A stretch of DNA of 64,000 bases. Origin: Propionicimonas sp. Lineage in GTDB: Bacteria; Actinomycetota; Actinomycetes; Propionibacteriales; Propionibacteriaceae. Location: positions 310,001-374,000 of the forward strand of contig VMSW01000007.1 of the NCBI GenBank assembly GCA_013791955.1. Direction: 5' to 3'. Both the position numbers and the translations under genes were made by a program. This document shows positions 46,580 to 55,726 of the stretch, piece after piece; position 1 is the stretch's first letter; each line of letters begins with the position of its first letter. The notes below the pieces were generated by a model. It searched no databases. It had not been told where the DNA came from and saw only the letters and a list, made by a program, of their open reading frames with translations.

Positions 46580-47095
46580 ATGGGACTGCCCTCAGGATTG
46601 CTCGGTCAAGGTGAAGTCGAAGTGCTGCACTTGCGCACGCACGCCAAGGCGCTGATCGCACCGGCGTTGGTGCTGTTGTTGGCGGTGGTGGCGACCGGAT
46701 TGGCGTTTGCGTTCCTCCCAGCCTCGATGCTGCCGTGGGGAGCTTGGGTGGCCGTGGCACTGGCCGCCCTGGTCATCGTCATCTGGACGGTAGTGCCCTT
46801 CCTGCGCTGGCTGACCACCACCTATACCTTCACGAGTCGGCGAATCATCACCCGTCGCGGGATTATCAACAAGAGCGGGCATGACCTGCCGCTGACCCGG
46901 ATCAACAATGTGGCCTACGAACGCTCCCTGAGCGACCGGATCTTCGGCTGCGGCACGCTGCGGTTGACCACCGCCGCCGACGAGCCGGTGGTGTTGTCAG
47001 ACATCCCAGACGTCGAGCGGGTGCACGTGGTGATGACCGAGTTGTTGTTCGCCGGGGATGACCCGATCAAGCGGCCCCAACTGAAGGACGAGTGA
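46580..47095 (+). CDS. PH-domain (bPH2/DUF304) membrane protein
   Basis: The 171-residue protein has two membrane helices (residues about 25-70) followed by a bacterial PH-like domain (YTFTSRRIITRRGIINKSGHDLPLTRI). It is commonly found next to birA in actinobacteria. Role unknown. ATG 46580 is preferred over an earlier in-frame GTG. Confidence 0.85.
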   Translation: MGLPSGLLGQGEVEVLHLRTHAKALIAPALVLLLAVVATGLAFAFLPASMLPWGAWVAVALAALVIVIWTVVPFLRWLTTTYTFTSRRIITRRGIINKSGHDLPLTRINNVAYERSLSDRIFGCGTLRLTTAADEPVVLSDIPDVERVHVVMTELLFAGDDPIKRPQLKDE

Positions 47096-47520
47096 GCTCA
47101 ACAGAGGCCGCGTCGGCGCCGACTCGGCCCGCGCTCGGTTTGCAGTTGTTCCGGTTCGTGGTGACCGGCGGGCTGGCGGCGGTAGTCGATTTCGGCCTCT
47201 TGGTTGCCTTGATGAACCTTTTCGGCTTCGATCCCAACCTGGCCAAGGCGCTCTCCTTTGTCGCTGGCACCACCACCGCCTACCTGATCAATCGCCGCTG
47301 GACCTTCGTCGCCGAACCGTCCAAGCGGCGTTTCGCTGCGGTGGTGGCCCTCTATGGCCTCACTTTCGCACTGCAGGTGGGCCTGTTCGCGGTGCTGTTT
47401 CCCTGGGTGTTCGCCACCTGGGGCAGCAAAACGCTGGCCCAGGTGGTTGGCTTCGTGATCGCCCAGGGTGTGGCCACCACGGTGAACTTCATCGTGCAGC
47501 GCAGCCTGATCTTCCGCTGA
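47092..47520 (+). CDS. GtrA-like membrane protein
   Basis: The 142-residue protein has four membrane segments and the GtrA signature (FRFVVTGGLAAVVDFGLLVAL and TAYLINRRWTFV). The family is thought to help flip lipid-linked sugars in glycan decoration. GTG overlaps the preceding stop by four bases. Confidence 0.9.
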   Translation: MSSTEAASAPTRPALGLQLFRFVVTGGLAAVVDFGLLVALMNLFGFDPNLAKALSFVAGTTTAYLINRRWTFVAEPSKRRFAAVVALYGLTFALQVGLFAVLFPWVFATWGSKTLAQVVGFVIAQGVATTVNFIVQRSLIFR

Positions 47521-47529
47521 GGCGCGCTT

Positions 47530-49608
47530 TCAGCGCACTCGTAGGCGCACCTTGCCTGAGAGGCTGGTCAGCAGCTGCGTCGAGCCGTTGAAAGTCCCGC
47601 GATAAGTCTTGGAGCCGCGCGGCTGGCGTTTCACGGTCACCGTCGCTTTGCCGTTGACCACCTTCACCTTCGCCACCACCACAGAGCCGCGGCGGATCGT
47701 CACCGTGCCTTGGGGCGCCAAACCTGATCCGCTCACGGTGATCGTGAAGCGCACCTTCTTGCCCGCCAGTGCCTTGGCCTTCAGTGAGGTCTTGCTGGCC
47801 AGCTTGGCAATGCTGACCTTCTTGGTGGCCGTGGTGCTGAACGACTTGCCGAAGGCGGAGTTGCTCGCGGTCACGGCGTAGGTGAGGACGGCACCCGCAT
47901 CGGCTGGCACGACTTTGTAGGCGGCGGCACTCCCCACTGCGGCGCTGCCGCGCTTCCAGCTGAAGGCGTAGTTGGTGCCGGTTTGCAGATTCCACGCGCC
48001 GGAGTTGCCACTCAGAACGCTGCCGACGCGCGCCGAGCCAGTAGTGCTGGGCGCCGTGACCAGCGTCAGCCCACTGGCCAGGCTCACCGCGGACGCCGGA
48101 TCGTCCCCGGCGGCGACGGTTACTGTCGTGGCGGCGTCGACCGAAGCCGCGGCGACGTACCACCGGGGCAGCAGGACTTCGCCGCCAGCCTGGCCGGTAG
48201 CCAGCAGTTTGTAGCTGCCCGGACGTAGCAGCGGGTAGCCGTTGACGTCGGTGGGTGGGGCGGGCAACTCGGCTCCGCCGGTGGTGTACAGCCGCCAGCC
48301 GGGGGTCACGGTGTCGCCAGCGGGAGTGGACACGTCGATTCGCAGTCGGGCCGAGCGGGCCAGGCTGAGGTCGAGGTTGTCGATGGCTGCGCCACCACTC
48401 ACGCTTAGTTGATCGGCGTCGGCGGAAGTGTTGGCGGTGGCGCCGGCGGCGTAGTACTGGGGGTACCACGGCGGCGTGGCCTCGGCGGACTGAAGCGCCG
48501 CGCTCGCCTCGGCGCGCACCCGCCAGGAGCCATCGGCCACTGAAAGCGCCCAGCGTCCGTTGCGGTCGGTGGTGGCGGCAGGCGCGTCGGTGCCATTGGT
48601 GGCGGTGATAGTGATACCGGCCAGCTTGGCTCCGGTGCCATCGCTGACGGTGCCCGACAGAGTGTGGGAGTAGTCGGCCGGATCGGGGTAGATCAGGCGT
48701 TCGTTGTGGGTAGTGGTGGCTCCGCCGGCCACCGCGATAGCTGTGGCACCGGTGTAGGTCTCTTGGTTGCCGCTCCACCACATCGGGCGGACGCTGCCAC
48801 CGAAGGAGTCGTGGTAGCGCAGGACGAAGTCGGTAGCCCCCAGCCCCTCGATCCGGAAGTGCCCAGCGGCGTCGGTGTGGGCGGTGCCGGCGTAGGTGGC
48901 GGTGGTTTTGGTCCAAGCGGTGACTTCAATGCCGGCCACCGGAGCGGAGTCGGCGTCGTTGACCAGAGTGCCCTCAATGCTGCCCGCCCTAGTGAGGGTC
49001 AGGTTTTTGGTCAGCGCGCCACTGGCCGGAATGGTGATGATCTCCGTCGGTGCGCCCACCCAGCCGGAGACCGCCCCGGTGTAGATCTTCACCGCGCCAC
49101 TGTTCATGAAGCCGAAGTCGTAGCGACCAGAGCTGTCGGTCTGGACGCTCTTGCTCATCCCTGCGCGGTTGATTCCCACCCCGACGTTCGGCACCGGGTC
49201 ACCGTCGCTGGTGGTCACCGTGCCCGAAAGGGTCGCCAGTCTGGGGAACTGGACGGTGAAGTCGATGGTTTGGCCACCAGCCAAATGGGTGGGCGCCGGC
49301 TGAGTCGTCGAGCCGGTGGCGGTGCCGTCGTACCAAAGCCGGTAGCCATCCATCACTGCGGATTGGACGGCGAAGGTGTAGTCGCCGTCCGCAATGCCGG
49401 TCTTGGTGTAGTCCCCGGTCTCAGAACTGTTGCCGCCGCCGTTGCCCCCCACGTAGATCAAGGCGGTGAAAGCCATCGGAGCGCCATCTGGGTCAGTAAC
49501 GTGAAAGCTGACTGTGTTGGTGCCAGCCGCTTGGGCGGGCGGGGCGACGAGTAGCCCGCCAATCAGGGCTGCGAGCAGCACGAACACCAGTCGAAGGGCG
49601 CGCGACAT
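47530..49608 (-). CDS. Large secreted protein with carboxypeptidase-regulatory-like repeats
   Basis: The 692-residue protein has a signal peptide (LRLVFVLLAALIGGLLVAPPAQA), then several beta-sandwich repeats of the carboxypeptidase regulatory-like type (LSGTVTTSDGDPVPNVGVGINR, IEGTLVNDADSAPVAGIEVTA, LSGTVSDGTGAKLAGITITA, each with a TDxxGxxxF/W loop). A C-terminal Ig-like or S-layer-adhesin-type region rich in Lys/Thr/Val follows. No sortase motif or catalytic site is visible. It is probably a surface or exported adhesion or scaffold protein. It separates gtrA from the purine gene purE. Confidence 0.8.
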   Translation of the reverse strand: MSRALRLVFVLLAALIGGLLVAPPAQAAGTNTVSFHVTDPDGAPMAFTALIYVGGNGGGNSSETGDYTKTGIADGDYTFAVQSAVMDGYRLWYDGTATGSTTQPAPTHLAGGQTIDFTVQFPRLATLSGTVTTSDGDPVPNVGVGINRAGMSKSVQTDSSGRYDFGFMNSGAVKIYTGAVSGWVGAPTEIITIPASGALTKNLTLTRAGSIEGTLVNDADSAPVAGIEVTAWTKTTATYAGTAHTDAAGHFRIEGLGATDFVLRYHDSFGGSVRPMWWSGNQETYTGATAIAVAGGATTTHNERLIYPDPADYSHTLSGTVSDGTGAKLAGITITATNGTDAPAATTDRNGRWALSVADGSWRVRAEASAALQSAEATPPWYPQYYAAGATANTSADADQLSVSGGAAIDNLDLSLARSARLRIDVSTPAGDTVTPGWRLYTTGGAELPAPPTDVNGYPLLRPGSYKLLATGQAGGEVLLPRWYVAAASVDAATTVTVAAGDDPASAVSLASGLTLVTAPSTTGSARVGSVLSGNSGAWNLQTGTNYAFSWKRGSAAVGSAAAYKVVPADAGAVLTYAVTASNSAFGKSFSTTATKKVSIAKLASKTSLKAKALAGKKVRFTITVSGSGLAPQGTVTIRRGSVVVAKVKVVNGKATVTVKRQPRGSKTYRGTFNGSTQLLTSLSGKVRLRVR

Positions 49609-49746
49609 TCAAACCTCCACAAGGAGCTCGGTCCTGCCACAAACTCCGCACCCCTGCGTCGTGTAGATCCCGATCAAGCCAAAGATAGCGAGCCGGACAA
49701 GGGGTCGCCCCGCCGCACTTCTACGGACGCGGCCAGGGAAAAGACT

Positions 49747-49781
49747 GCGGGGCCGACCCCCACTAAGGAGGTCGGCCCCGC
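49747..49781 (-). terminator. Rho-independent terminator of the S51 peptidase gene
   Basis: GCGGGGCCGACC pairs perfectly with GGTCGGCCCCGC around an 11-base loop. On the minus strand the stem is followed by AGTCTTTTCCC, a short T-run. Confidence 0.8.
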
Positions 49782-49796
49782 GGTGAGGTCAGTAGC

Positions 49797-50513
49797 TCAG
49801 AGCACCGTCATCTTCTGTGGCTCAACCAGCACTCCGCTGGACGTCGGCAGGTCAGAGGGCATCACCCGGTAGACGCGCTTGCCGCGAGCCTCGGCGACGA
49901 AGTTGGTGGCCACGCCGTCGATGTAGTGAATGCCAGCGCCGTCATCGGCGGCGTACCCACCGGTTAGATCGCCGGTGGCCACCGCGTCGGTGTAGGCCGG
50001 GGCTCGGCCAGCTTCACCGTCAAAGTGCGGGCAGAAGCTGCCCTCAACCAGGTTCAGGCCACCGCGCCAGGCTCGGTAGTCGCCGAAGGTGTCAGTGATG
50101 CAGCCCGAATACCAGCAGGCCCCACCGGCGCCAACCCCGGCCAACACGACGTCGTCGGCCTTGGCGCGGGCCTTAATGGCCTTGTCAACGCCATGGGCCT
50201 TCCACAAAGCCAGCAGGTTCACGGTGTGGCCGCCGCCGACCAGGATGATGTCGGCATCGGCAATGCGGGCAATCGAATCGGTGGAGCTACCGTCCCAAAG
50301 GGTCAGCACCATGGTGCGGACGCCGAGGGTGCCGTAGGCGAGCAGGAACTTATTGATGTACTGCGGATCGTCCGCCGATGCTGTGGGAGCGAAGCAGACC
50401 AGCGGCGATGACTTGCCACTGATCTCTAGCAGGTAGCGGTCCAGGTTGGTTGGGGCACCGTGTTCCGACATTGAGAACCCGCCGCCGCCCATCGTCACGA
50501 TTTGCGCAGTCAT
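49797..50513 (-). CDS. Peptidase E-like (S51) protein with missing catalytic serine
   Basis: The 238-residue protein matches the S51 dipeptidase E fold: GGGGFSM start, FAPTASADD, ILVGGGHTVNLLALWKAHG and FCPHFDGE. The nucleophile elbow that normally reads GxSAG is LAGVGAGGACW, so the serine position is G128. Peptidase activity by the family mechanism is therefore not expected. It could be a pseudoenzyme or bind a ligand. Confidence 0.82.
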   Translation of the reverse strand: MTAQIVTMGGGGFSMSEHGAPTNLDRYLLEISGKSSPLVCFAPTASADDPQYINKFLLAYGTLGVRTMVLTLWDGSSTDSIARIADADIILVGGGHTVNLLALWKAHGVDKAIKARAKADDVVLAGVGAGGACWYSGCITDTFGDYRAWRGGLNLVEGSFCPHFDGEAGRAPAYTDAVATGDLTGGYAADDGAGIHYIDGVATNFVAEARGKRVYRVMPSDLPTSSGVLVEPQKMTVL

Positions 50514-50706
50514 GGCTCAATTGTGACAGAGAGCTGGCCCGGTTTACGCCGATTCGCCGCGCTCGGAACCCGGCTGCGGCCTGGGCGTTCAGGAACTGGG
50601 CGCTGCAGTCGCTGGCCGTGGCTTGGACCCCCGGTCAGGTTCGGGGGAGGATGGTCGAGACTGAGGGCGGTTCAAGCCGCGATGCGTTTCATGATGGGAG
50701 AAGCAG

Positions 50707-51201
50707 ATGGGTGATTCGCCGCTGGTGGGCATCGTGATGGGCTCGGATTCGGACTGGCCGGTGATGAGCGCGGCAGCTGAGGCCTGCAAGGAGTTCGGCA
50801 TCGCATACGAGGCGGACGTGGTCAGCGCCCATCGGATGCCGGAGGACTCCATCAACTACGGGCGGACCGCTCGCGAGCGTGGCCTCAAAGTGATCATCGC
50901 TGGTGCTGGTGGAGCCGCGCACCTGCCCGGAGTGCTGGCCGCGGTGACCCCGCTGCCGGTGATCGGCGTGCCGGTGTCGCTGAAGGTGCTTGATGGCATG
51001 GATTCGCTGCTCTCGATCGTTCAGATGCCTGCTGGGGTTCCAGTTGCCACCGTCGGGATCGGCAATGCCCGCAATGCCGGTCTGCTGGCGGTACGGATGC
51101 TGGCCACCGGCGATCCCGAACTTATGGACAAGATCGTGGCCTTCCAGGCTGAGCTGCGCGACGCGGCGCGAGCTAAGGGCGCAGCGGTACGCGGACTATG
51201 A
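50707..51201 (+). CDS. purE: N5-carboxyaminoimidazole ribonucleotide mutase
   Basis: The 164-residue class I PurE has [21 protein letters not shown] and [12 protein letters not shown]. It rearranges N5-CAIR to CAIR in purine synthesis. The partner purK, usually adjacent, is not in the window. Start has GGGAGAAG. Confidence 0.95.
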   Translation: MGDSPLVGIVMGSDSDWPVMSAAAEACKEFGIAYEADVVSAHRMPEDSINYGRTARERGLKVIIAGAGGAAHLPGVLAAVTPLPVIGVPVSLKVLDGMDSLLSIVQMPAGVPVATVGIGNARNAGLLAVRMLATGDPELMDKIVAFQAELRDAARAKGAAVRGL

Positions 51202-51279
51202 AGCGGCGCGGCTGATCAGCCGACTTGGCCCCGCGGGCAATACTGAAGAGGGTCCAGTTTCCGTCCAGCCAGGAGTGTG

Positions 51280-52803
51280 ATGAGCACAGCCGCCGCCGGC
51301 ACTCGGGTGGAGTTGCCCGCTCCGCAGGTGCGCAGTCAAGGCATTTCGCTGCGCCGCGGCCTGGTGCTGATTGGGTTCTCGGCCCTCATTCCGGGCACTG
51401 CGCAGCTTGCTGCTGGCAACCGAACCGTGGGCAAGTGGGCCGTCCGGGTCTGGGCTGGCATTGTCGCGCTGGTGTTGTTCGTGGGGCTGCTTTCGCTGCC
51501 CTTCCGCTCCTTTGCGATCGGCCTCTACGCCAACCAGATCACCTTGACCATTCTGCAATGGGGGGTGCTCGCTTACGGTCTCGGTTGGGCGCTACTACTG
51601 CTGGACGCCTGGCGGCTCGCCGATCCCCGGGCGATGTCGCGGACCGGCAAGCTGATCTCGGGTGGCCTGGCGGTGGTGCTGGCGGTGTCTGGGACGGGCA
51701 TTGCGTGGGGCGCGTCTGGCATCTTCGGTGCGCAGAAGTCACTTTTCGGCGACATCTTTGGTGGCGGCGGCAACGCTCAGGTGCAGAACGGGCGCTTCAA
51801 TGTGCTGCTGCTCGGCGGCGACGCGGGTGCCGATCGCACCGGCTTGCGTCCGGACTCGATAACGGTGGCCAGTATCGACGCCGAAACCGGCCGGACGGTG
51901 CTGTTCAGCCTGCCGCGCAACCTGCAGCGGGCCCCGTTCCCGGCCGACTCGCCGCTGCACAAGCTCTACCCCAACGGCTACTACTGCCCGCAGGAGTCCC
52001 TGGCCAATCAGTGCATGCTCAATGGCGTCTACACCTTGGCGACCCAGCACAAGAAGCTCTTCCCAGGGGTGAAATACCCAGGGGTGGAAGCCACCAGGAG
52101 TTCCATCGAGGAGATCTTGGGGCTGAAGATCAACTACTGGGCGATGATCGACCTGAAGGGCTTTGAGAAGCTGATCGACGCGGTCGGCGGTATCCGCCTC
52201 GATGTCGGTAAGAGGGTGCCGATCGGGAGTCTGCACGGTAAGAAGGGTGTCTACGGCTGGATCGAGGTGGGCAAGAACCAGCACATGGACGGATTCCACG
52301 CCCTCTGGTTCGCCCGGTCGCGGGAATACTCCACCGACTACGAGCGGATGATCCGGCAGAAGTGCGTGATGAGCGCCATGTTGAAGCAGCTCGACCCGGC
52401 CACTGTGCTCACCAAGTTCCAGTCGCTCGCCGATGCGGGAAAGCAGGTCGTGGCCACCAACCTGCCCGCCGATCAGATCGGCACCATGCTCGACTTGGCG
52501 ATGAAGGGCAAGGCGCTGCCGATGGCTTCGGTGAGTTTCACTCCGCCGACCCTCAAAGCTGCGGTGAAGGGCGACATTCCCACCGTCAATCCCGACTTCG
52601 TGCTGATTCGTCGGCTCACAGCCGAGGCGATCGCCGCTAGCGAAGCAAAGGACAAAGCTGGCACCCAGACCCAGGCTGCGCCAGGCTCGACGAAACCGCC
52701 CGGGACGACCCCCACCGCTGGTGGATCGAGCAAGCCGACCAAGACCACTAAGACGAGCAAGACCAATACCGACAACCTCGACAGCATCTGCAAGGTCAGC
52801 TGA
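51280..52803 (+). CDS. LytR-CpsA-Psr family cell-wall glycopolymer ligase
   Basis: The 507-residue membrane protein has several N-terminal hydrophobic segments and then an LCP domain (NVLLLGGDAGADRTGLRPDSITVASID, SLPRNLQRAPFP, IDAVGGIRLDV, GFHALWFARSRE, DYERMIRQK). LCP enzymes attach teichoic acid, capsule or other phospho-polymers to peptidoglycan. The Thr/Lys-rich tail is probably disordered. ATG 51280 has AGGAG four bases upstream. Confidence 0.92.
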   Translation: MSTAAAGTRVELPAPQVRSQGISLRRGLVLIGFSALIPGTAQLAAGNRTVGKWAVRVWAGIVALVLFVGLLSLPFRSFAIGLYANQITLTILQWGVLAYGLGWALLLLDAWRLADPRAMSRTGKLISGGLAVVLAVSGTGIAWGASGIFGAQKSLFGDIFGGGGNAQVQNGRFNVLLLGGDAGADRTGLRPDSITVASIDAETGRTVLFSLPRNLQRAPFPADSPLHKLYPNGYYCPQESLANQCMLNGVYTLATQHKKLFPGVKYPGVEATRSSIEEILGLKINYWAMIDLKGFEKLIDAVGGIRLDVGKRVPIGSLHGKKGVYGWIEVGKNQHMDGFHALWFARSREYSTDYERMIRQKCVMSAMLKQLDPATVLTKFQSLADAGKQVVATNLPADQIGTMLDLAMKGKALPMASVSFTPPTLKAAVKGDIPTVNPDFVLIRRLTAEAIAASEAKDKAGTQTQAAPGSTKPPGTTPTAGGSSKPTKTTKTSKTNTDNLDSICKVS

Positions 52804-52810
52804 AGCTCGG

Positions 52811-52899
52811 GGACGGTTCCCGTGAGCAGCTCAAGGGGACGGTTCCCGTGAGCAGCTCGGAGGGACGGTTCCCGTGAGCAGCTCGGAGGAACCGTCCCC
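52811..52899. repeat. Three 26-bp tandem repeats plus an inverted copy
   Basis: Units GGACGGTTCCCGTGAGCAGCTC begin at 52811, 52837 and 52863. The inverted core GGAACCGTCCCC follows at 52888-52899, allowing hairpins with any unit. It lies between two convergent genes. The core also occurs in the 8825-8857 repeat. Confidence 0.85.
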
Positions 52900-52917
52900 G
52901 GGCGCTGCGCGGCCGGT

Positions 52918-53781
52918 TCAGAGCTTGCCGGAACCCAGGATCGAGAACGCCCACTTGCCGACGGCAGAGGTGAGTTCCCGGCCGGTGGCGAAATCGGGCA
53001 CCCGGGTCATCACGCACAGCCGGTAGTCGCGGCCCTCGCCGGTGACCGAGCCCATCGAGTTCACTGCCCACAGATTGTCGGTGGACTTGAACTGCACCCA
53101 GCCGTTCTTCAGGTGCACCTGTACTCCTGCCGACTTCGGCTGGCCGACCCCCCAGGTCTGGTCGTCTTGGACCTGTCCCATCAAGTCGTAGATGAAGCTG
53201 CACTGCGCCTTCGTCAGAGCTTTGGTTTCGCCGGTGGCCAGGGCCTTCACCAACTTGACCTGATCGCCGGGGGTGGTCCACGTCCAGCTCCATTGGTCGG
53301 CTTTGGCTGAATCGAGGCGGGTGTGGGTCAGCCCCAGCGCGTCAGCAAGGCTCTGATAGGTCGGGTAGCCGGCGTAGGTCCAAAGAGCGGTGGCGGCATC
53401 GTTGTCGGAGTTGGTGATCGCCTTTCGAGCGTGCTCGAGGTTCTCCGGGCTGAGTTCGACGCCCTCGGCGGCGGCCTTGCGTAGCGCCATGGCGACGATC
53501 ATCGGCTTGGCCATGGACGCGCTCTGGCTGGCGTAGCCGCCATTGAAGCTGTACGTGCCGCCGCTGCGGACGTCCTCGATGAAGACGCCGAACTTGTCGC
53601 TGCCAGCGGAGATGATCTTCAACGCCTGATCGAGTTGGTCTTTGATGGCCCCGGTGGGGGCAACCGAAGGCTGCGGAATCGTCGGGGAGGTCGAGCAGGC
53701 GGCCAGACCGGTGACGGCCAGGCCGCCAGCGAACACGGCGGCGGTGGTGAGCAGGGAACGGCGAGAGATGCCAGCGTCCAT
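52918..53781 (-). CDS. Serine beta-lactamase-like lipoprotein
   Basis: The 287-residue protein has a Tat-like N-terminus (SRRSLLTTAAVF) with lipobox LAAC (C29). Penicillin-recognising motifs are present: SxxK as S89-MAK, SDN at 125-127 and KNG at 225-227 in place of KTG. It resembles class A beta-lactamase-like serine hydrolases; true beta-lactam hydrolysis is uncertain because the omega-loop glutamate is not evident. Start ATG 53781 has AAGGACG. Confidence 0.85.
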   Translation of the reverse strand: MDAGISRRSLLTTAAVFAGGLAVTGLAACSTSPTIPQPSVAPTGAIKDQLDQALKIISAGSDKFGVFIEDVRSGGTYSFNGGYASQSASMAKPMIVAMALRKAAAEGVELSPENLEHARKAITNSDNDAATALWTYAGYPTYQSLADALGLTHTRLDSAKADQWSWTWTTPGDQVKLVKALATGETKALTKAQCSFIYDLMGQVQDDQTWGVGQPKSAGVQVHLKNGWVQFKSTDNLWAVNSMGSVTGEGRDYRLCVMTRVPDFATGRELTSAVGKWAFSILGSGKL

Positions 53782-53816
53782 CGGATTTCGTCCTTGTTGG
53801 TGGGGGCCTGCGGCCA

Positions 53817-54515
53817 TCATGCCATCGGGGTGGTTATCCGCTCTGTCGCGACCAGTCGGGCCAGAGCAGTCGGCTCCAGTTCACCGTCGACAATCACTGC
53901 CGACCCGCCGCCAATCAGCGGTGCGATGACAGCGGCAGCCAGCGCCTGCCAACCATCACTTGGCTGCACCAGCGTGCGTCCCGGCTGCGGATCGACCAGC
54001 AGATCGGAGTGTGTACGGGTGCCGTCGGCATCAATCCAGGCCGGATCGGTGGGCTCGACGGGCCGCACATAGTGAGCATCGGATTGGCCCAGCGCCTCAG
54101 TACTGAAGTCGAGCACTTCAGCTGGCAGATCACGTAGGCCCAGGCCGAGCGGATGCAGTGAGCAGGCCACGGTGAGCTGGCCCGGAAGCGCGGCCGGATC
54201 GAGGGGGCCGCGCACCACCACCGCAGCTGAGGGGTCGGGGCCGAGGCGGTAGGTGCAGCCGGCCTGCCAGGCGGCCAGTGGCCAGACGAGGCTCATCCAG
54301 TGGCCAGGATTGGTGCGATTCACCTCGCCGACCACGACGCTGCCTTCGACTTCCCAGGAGGAAAGCAGGTTGGCGGTCTTGTCCACCCAGTTGGCGAAGC
54401 TGCGCACGCTTAGTTCGGTGCGAGCCCCCGAAGCGGTGCCGTACCAGGTGATCAGCGGGTCGGCGCCGCGGGCCCGCACCGCCTTTTCCAGCGCCTGAAT
54501 GATTGGGTTGTGCAC
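53817..54515 (-). CDS. TIGR03089-like protein (partial AMP-binding domain)
   Basis: The 232-residue protein resembles the actinobacterial TIGR03089 family: an N-terminal segment of the acyl-adenylate-forming fold (PLITWYGTASGARTELSVRSFANWVDKTANLL) without the full ATP motifs. Function unknown. GTG start with TAGGAT seven bases upstream. Divergent from manC. Confidence 0.8.
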   Translation of the reverse strand: MHNPIIQALEKAVRARGADPLITWYGTASGARTELSVRSFANWVDKTANLLSSWEVEGSVVVGEVNRTNPGHWMSLVWPLAAWQAGCTYRLGPDPSAAVVVRGPLDPAALPGQLTVACSLHPLGLGLRDLPAEVLDFSTEALGQSDAHYVRPVEPTDPAWIDADGTRTHSDLLVDPQPGRTLVQPSDGWQALAAAVIAPLIGGGSAVIVDGELEPTALARLVATERITTPMA

Positions 54516-54522
54516 GACCCGA

Positions 54523-54528
54523 ATCCTA
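54523..54528 (-). promoter_or_regulatory. -10 box TAGGAT, leaderless start
   Basis: TAGGAT, seven bases, then GTG at 54515 on the minus strand. Confidence 0.45.
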
Positions 54529-54571
54529 GGCGCTCAGGTGCTGCAGGGGCGCGGGGGGTTGGTCAAGGCTC

Positions 54572-54577
54572 TAGGCT
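54572..54577 (+). promoter_or_regulatory. -10 box TAGGCT, leaderless start of manC
   Basis: TAGGCT, seven bases, then GTG at 54585. Confidence 0.45.
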
Positions 54578-54584
54578 CGATGCC

Positions 54585-55661
54585 GTGCGCTACGTGGTGA
54601 TCATGGCTGGTGGGTCGGGAACCCGACTCTGGCCGCTCTCGCGACAGGGAATGCCCAAGCAGTTGCTGCCGCTGGTCGACGGCAAGTCGTTGCTCCGGCT
54701 GGCCTTCGAACGGTCGTTGGCCTCGGTACCGGCCGAACGGGTCCTGATTGTCACCGGGGCGGCCTATGCCGACGCGGTGGCCGCCGACCTGCCTGAGGTC
54801 CCGGTGGCCAACATCCTGGGGGAGCCGACCGGACGGGATTCGCTCAACGCGGTGGCCTGGCCGGCCGCGGTGCTGCACGCCCAGGATCCCGACGCGGTGA
54901 TCGCCCAAGTGACTGCCGATCAACTAATTGAGCCGGTGGAAGTGTTCGCCTCCTGCTTGGAGACGGCCTTCGCGCTCGCTGAGGCTGATCCGACGGTGCT
55001 GGTTACCCTCGGTGTCGTCCCCACCAGTGCGCACACCGGTTATGGCTATCTGCATCGTGGGGCCGCCATCGATGGCTTCACCGGCGCTCATGAGGTGGTG
55101 CAGTTCGCCGAGAAGCCCGCCCTGGAACTCGCTGAGCAGTACGTCGCGTCCGGGGAGTACTGGTGGAACGCGGGCATGTTCGTCTGGCGGGCCGAAACCC
55201 TCCTCGGCCAGCTGCGTCAGTTGCTGCCGGCCACCTACGCCTCGGTGTTGGAGTTGGCCGCGCAGCCGACCCGGTTGGCCGAGATCTTCCCGACGCTGTT
55301 CAAGACTTCGGTCGACTACGCGGTGATGGAGCCGGTATCGGCTGGACGAGGATCGGCCCATGTGGTCGCTGTCGCGATGCCGGTGGATTGGCGCGATGTC
55401 GGCGGCTATGCCAGCCTCGCCGAGATTCTGGCCCAGGATGAGTCCGGCAATGCGGTTTCGGGCAACTGCGTCCAGCTCTCAGCTACCAACAACGTGGTGG
55501 TGAACACCGATGACGATTCGGTGATCGCACTGTTGGGAGTGAGCGGGTTGGTGGTGGTTCGTACCCCAATGGCCACCCTGGTCGCGCGTGCCGAAGATGC
55601 CGAGCGCATCAAAGAGCTGGTTGCCGAGGTGGCCAGCAAGGCTGGTCCCGCCTTCGCCTGA
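54585..55661 (+). CDS. manC: Mannose-1-phosphate guanylyltransferase
   Basis: The 358-residue nucleotidyltransferase has the signature MAGGSGTRLWPLSRQGMPKQ, and later FAEKPALELAEQYV and WWNAGMFVWRAE. It makes GDP-mannose from mannose-1-phosphate, the product of the phosphomannomutase at 62072. It lacks the isomerase domain of bifunctional enzymes. GTG start; upstream extension is spurious. Confidence 0.92.
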   Translation: MRYVVIMAGGSGTRLWPLSRQGMPKQLLPLVDGKSLLRLAFERSLASVPAERVLIVTGAAYADAVAADLPEVPVANILGEPTGRDSLNAVAWPAAVLHAQDPDAVIAQVTADQLIEPVEVFASCLETAFALAEADPTVLVTLGVVPTSAHTGYGYLHRGAAIDGFTGAHEVVQFAEKPALELAEQYVASGEYWWNAGMFVWRAETLLGQLRQLLPATYASVLELAAQPTRLAEIFPTLFKTSVDYAVMEPVSAGRGSAHVVAVAMPVDWRDVGGYASLAEILAQDESGNAVSGNCVQLSATNNVVVNTDDDSVIALLGVSGLVVVRTPMATLVARAEDAERIKELVAEVASKAGPAFA

Positions 55662-55726
55662 GGCTTCGGTGGACGTCACGGGCGCGCTAGCCTGTGGTGG
55701 CAAGAATCCGGAGTCGAGGCGAGGCC

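Noticed and set aside
50514..50706. Remnant of purK in the gap before purE
   Set aside because: No frame resembles ATP-grasp motifs; the stretch holds only the purE ribosome site.
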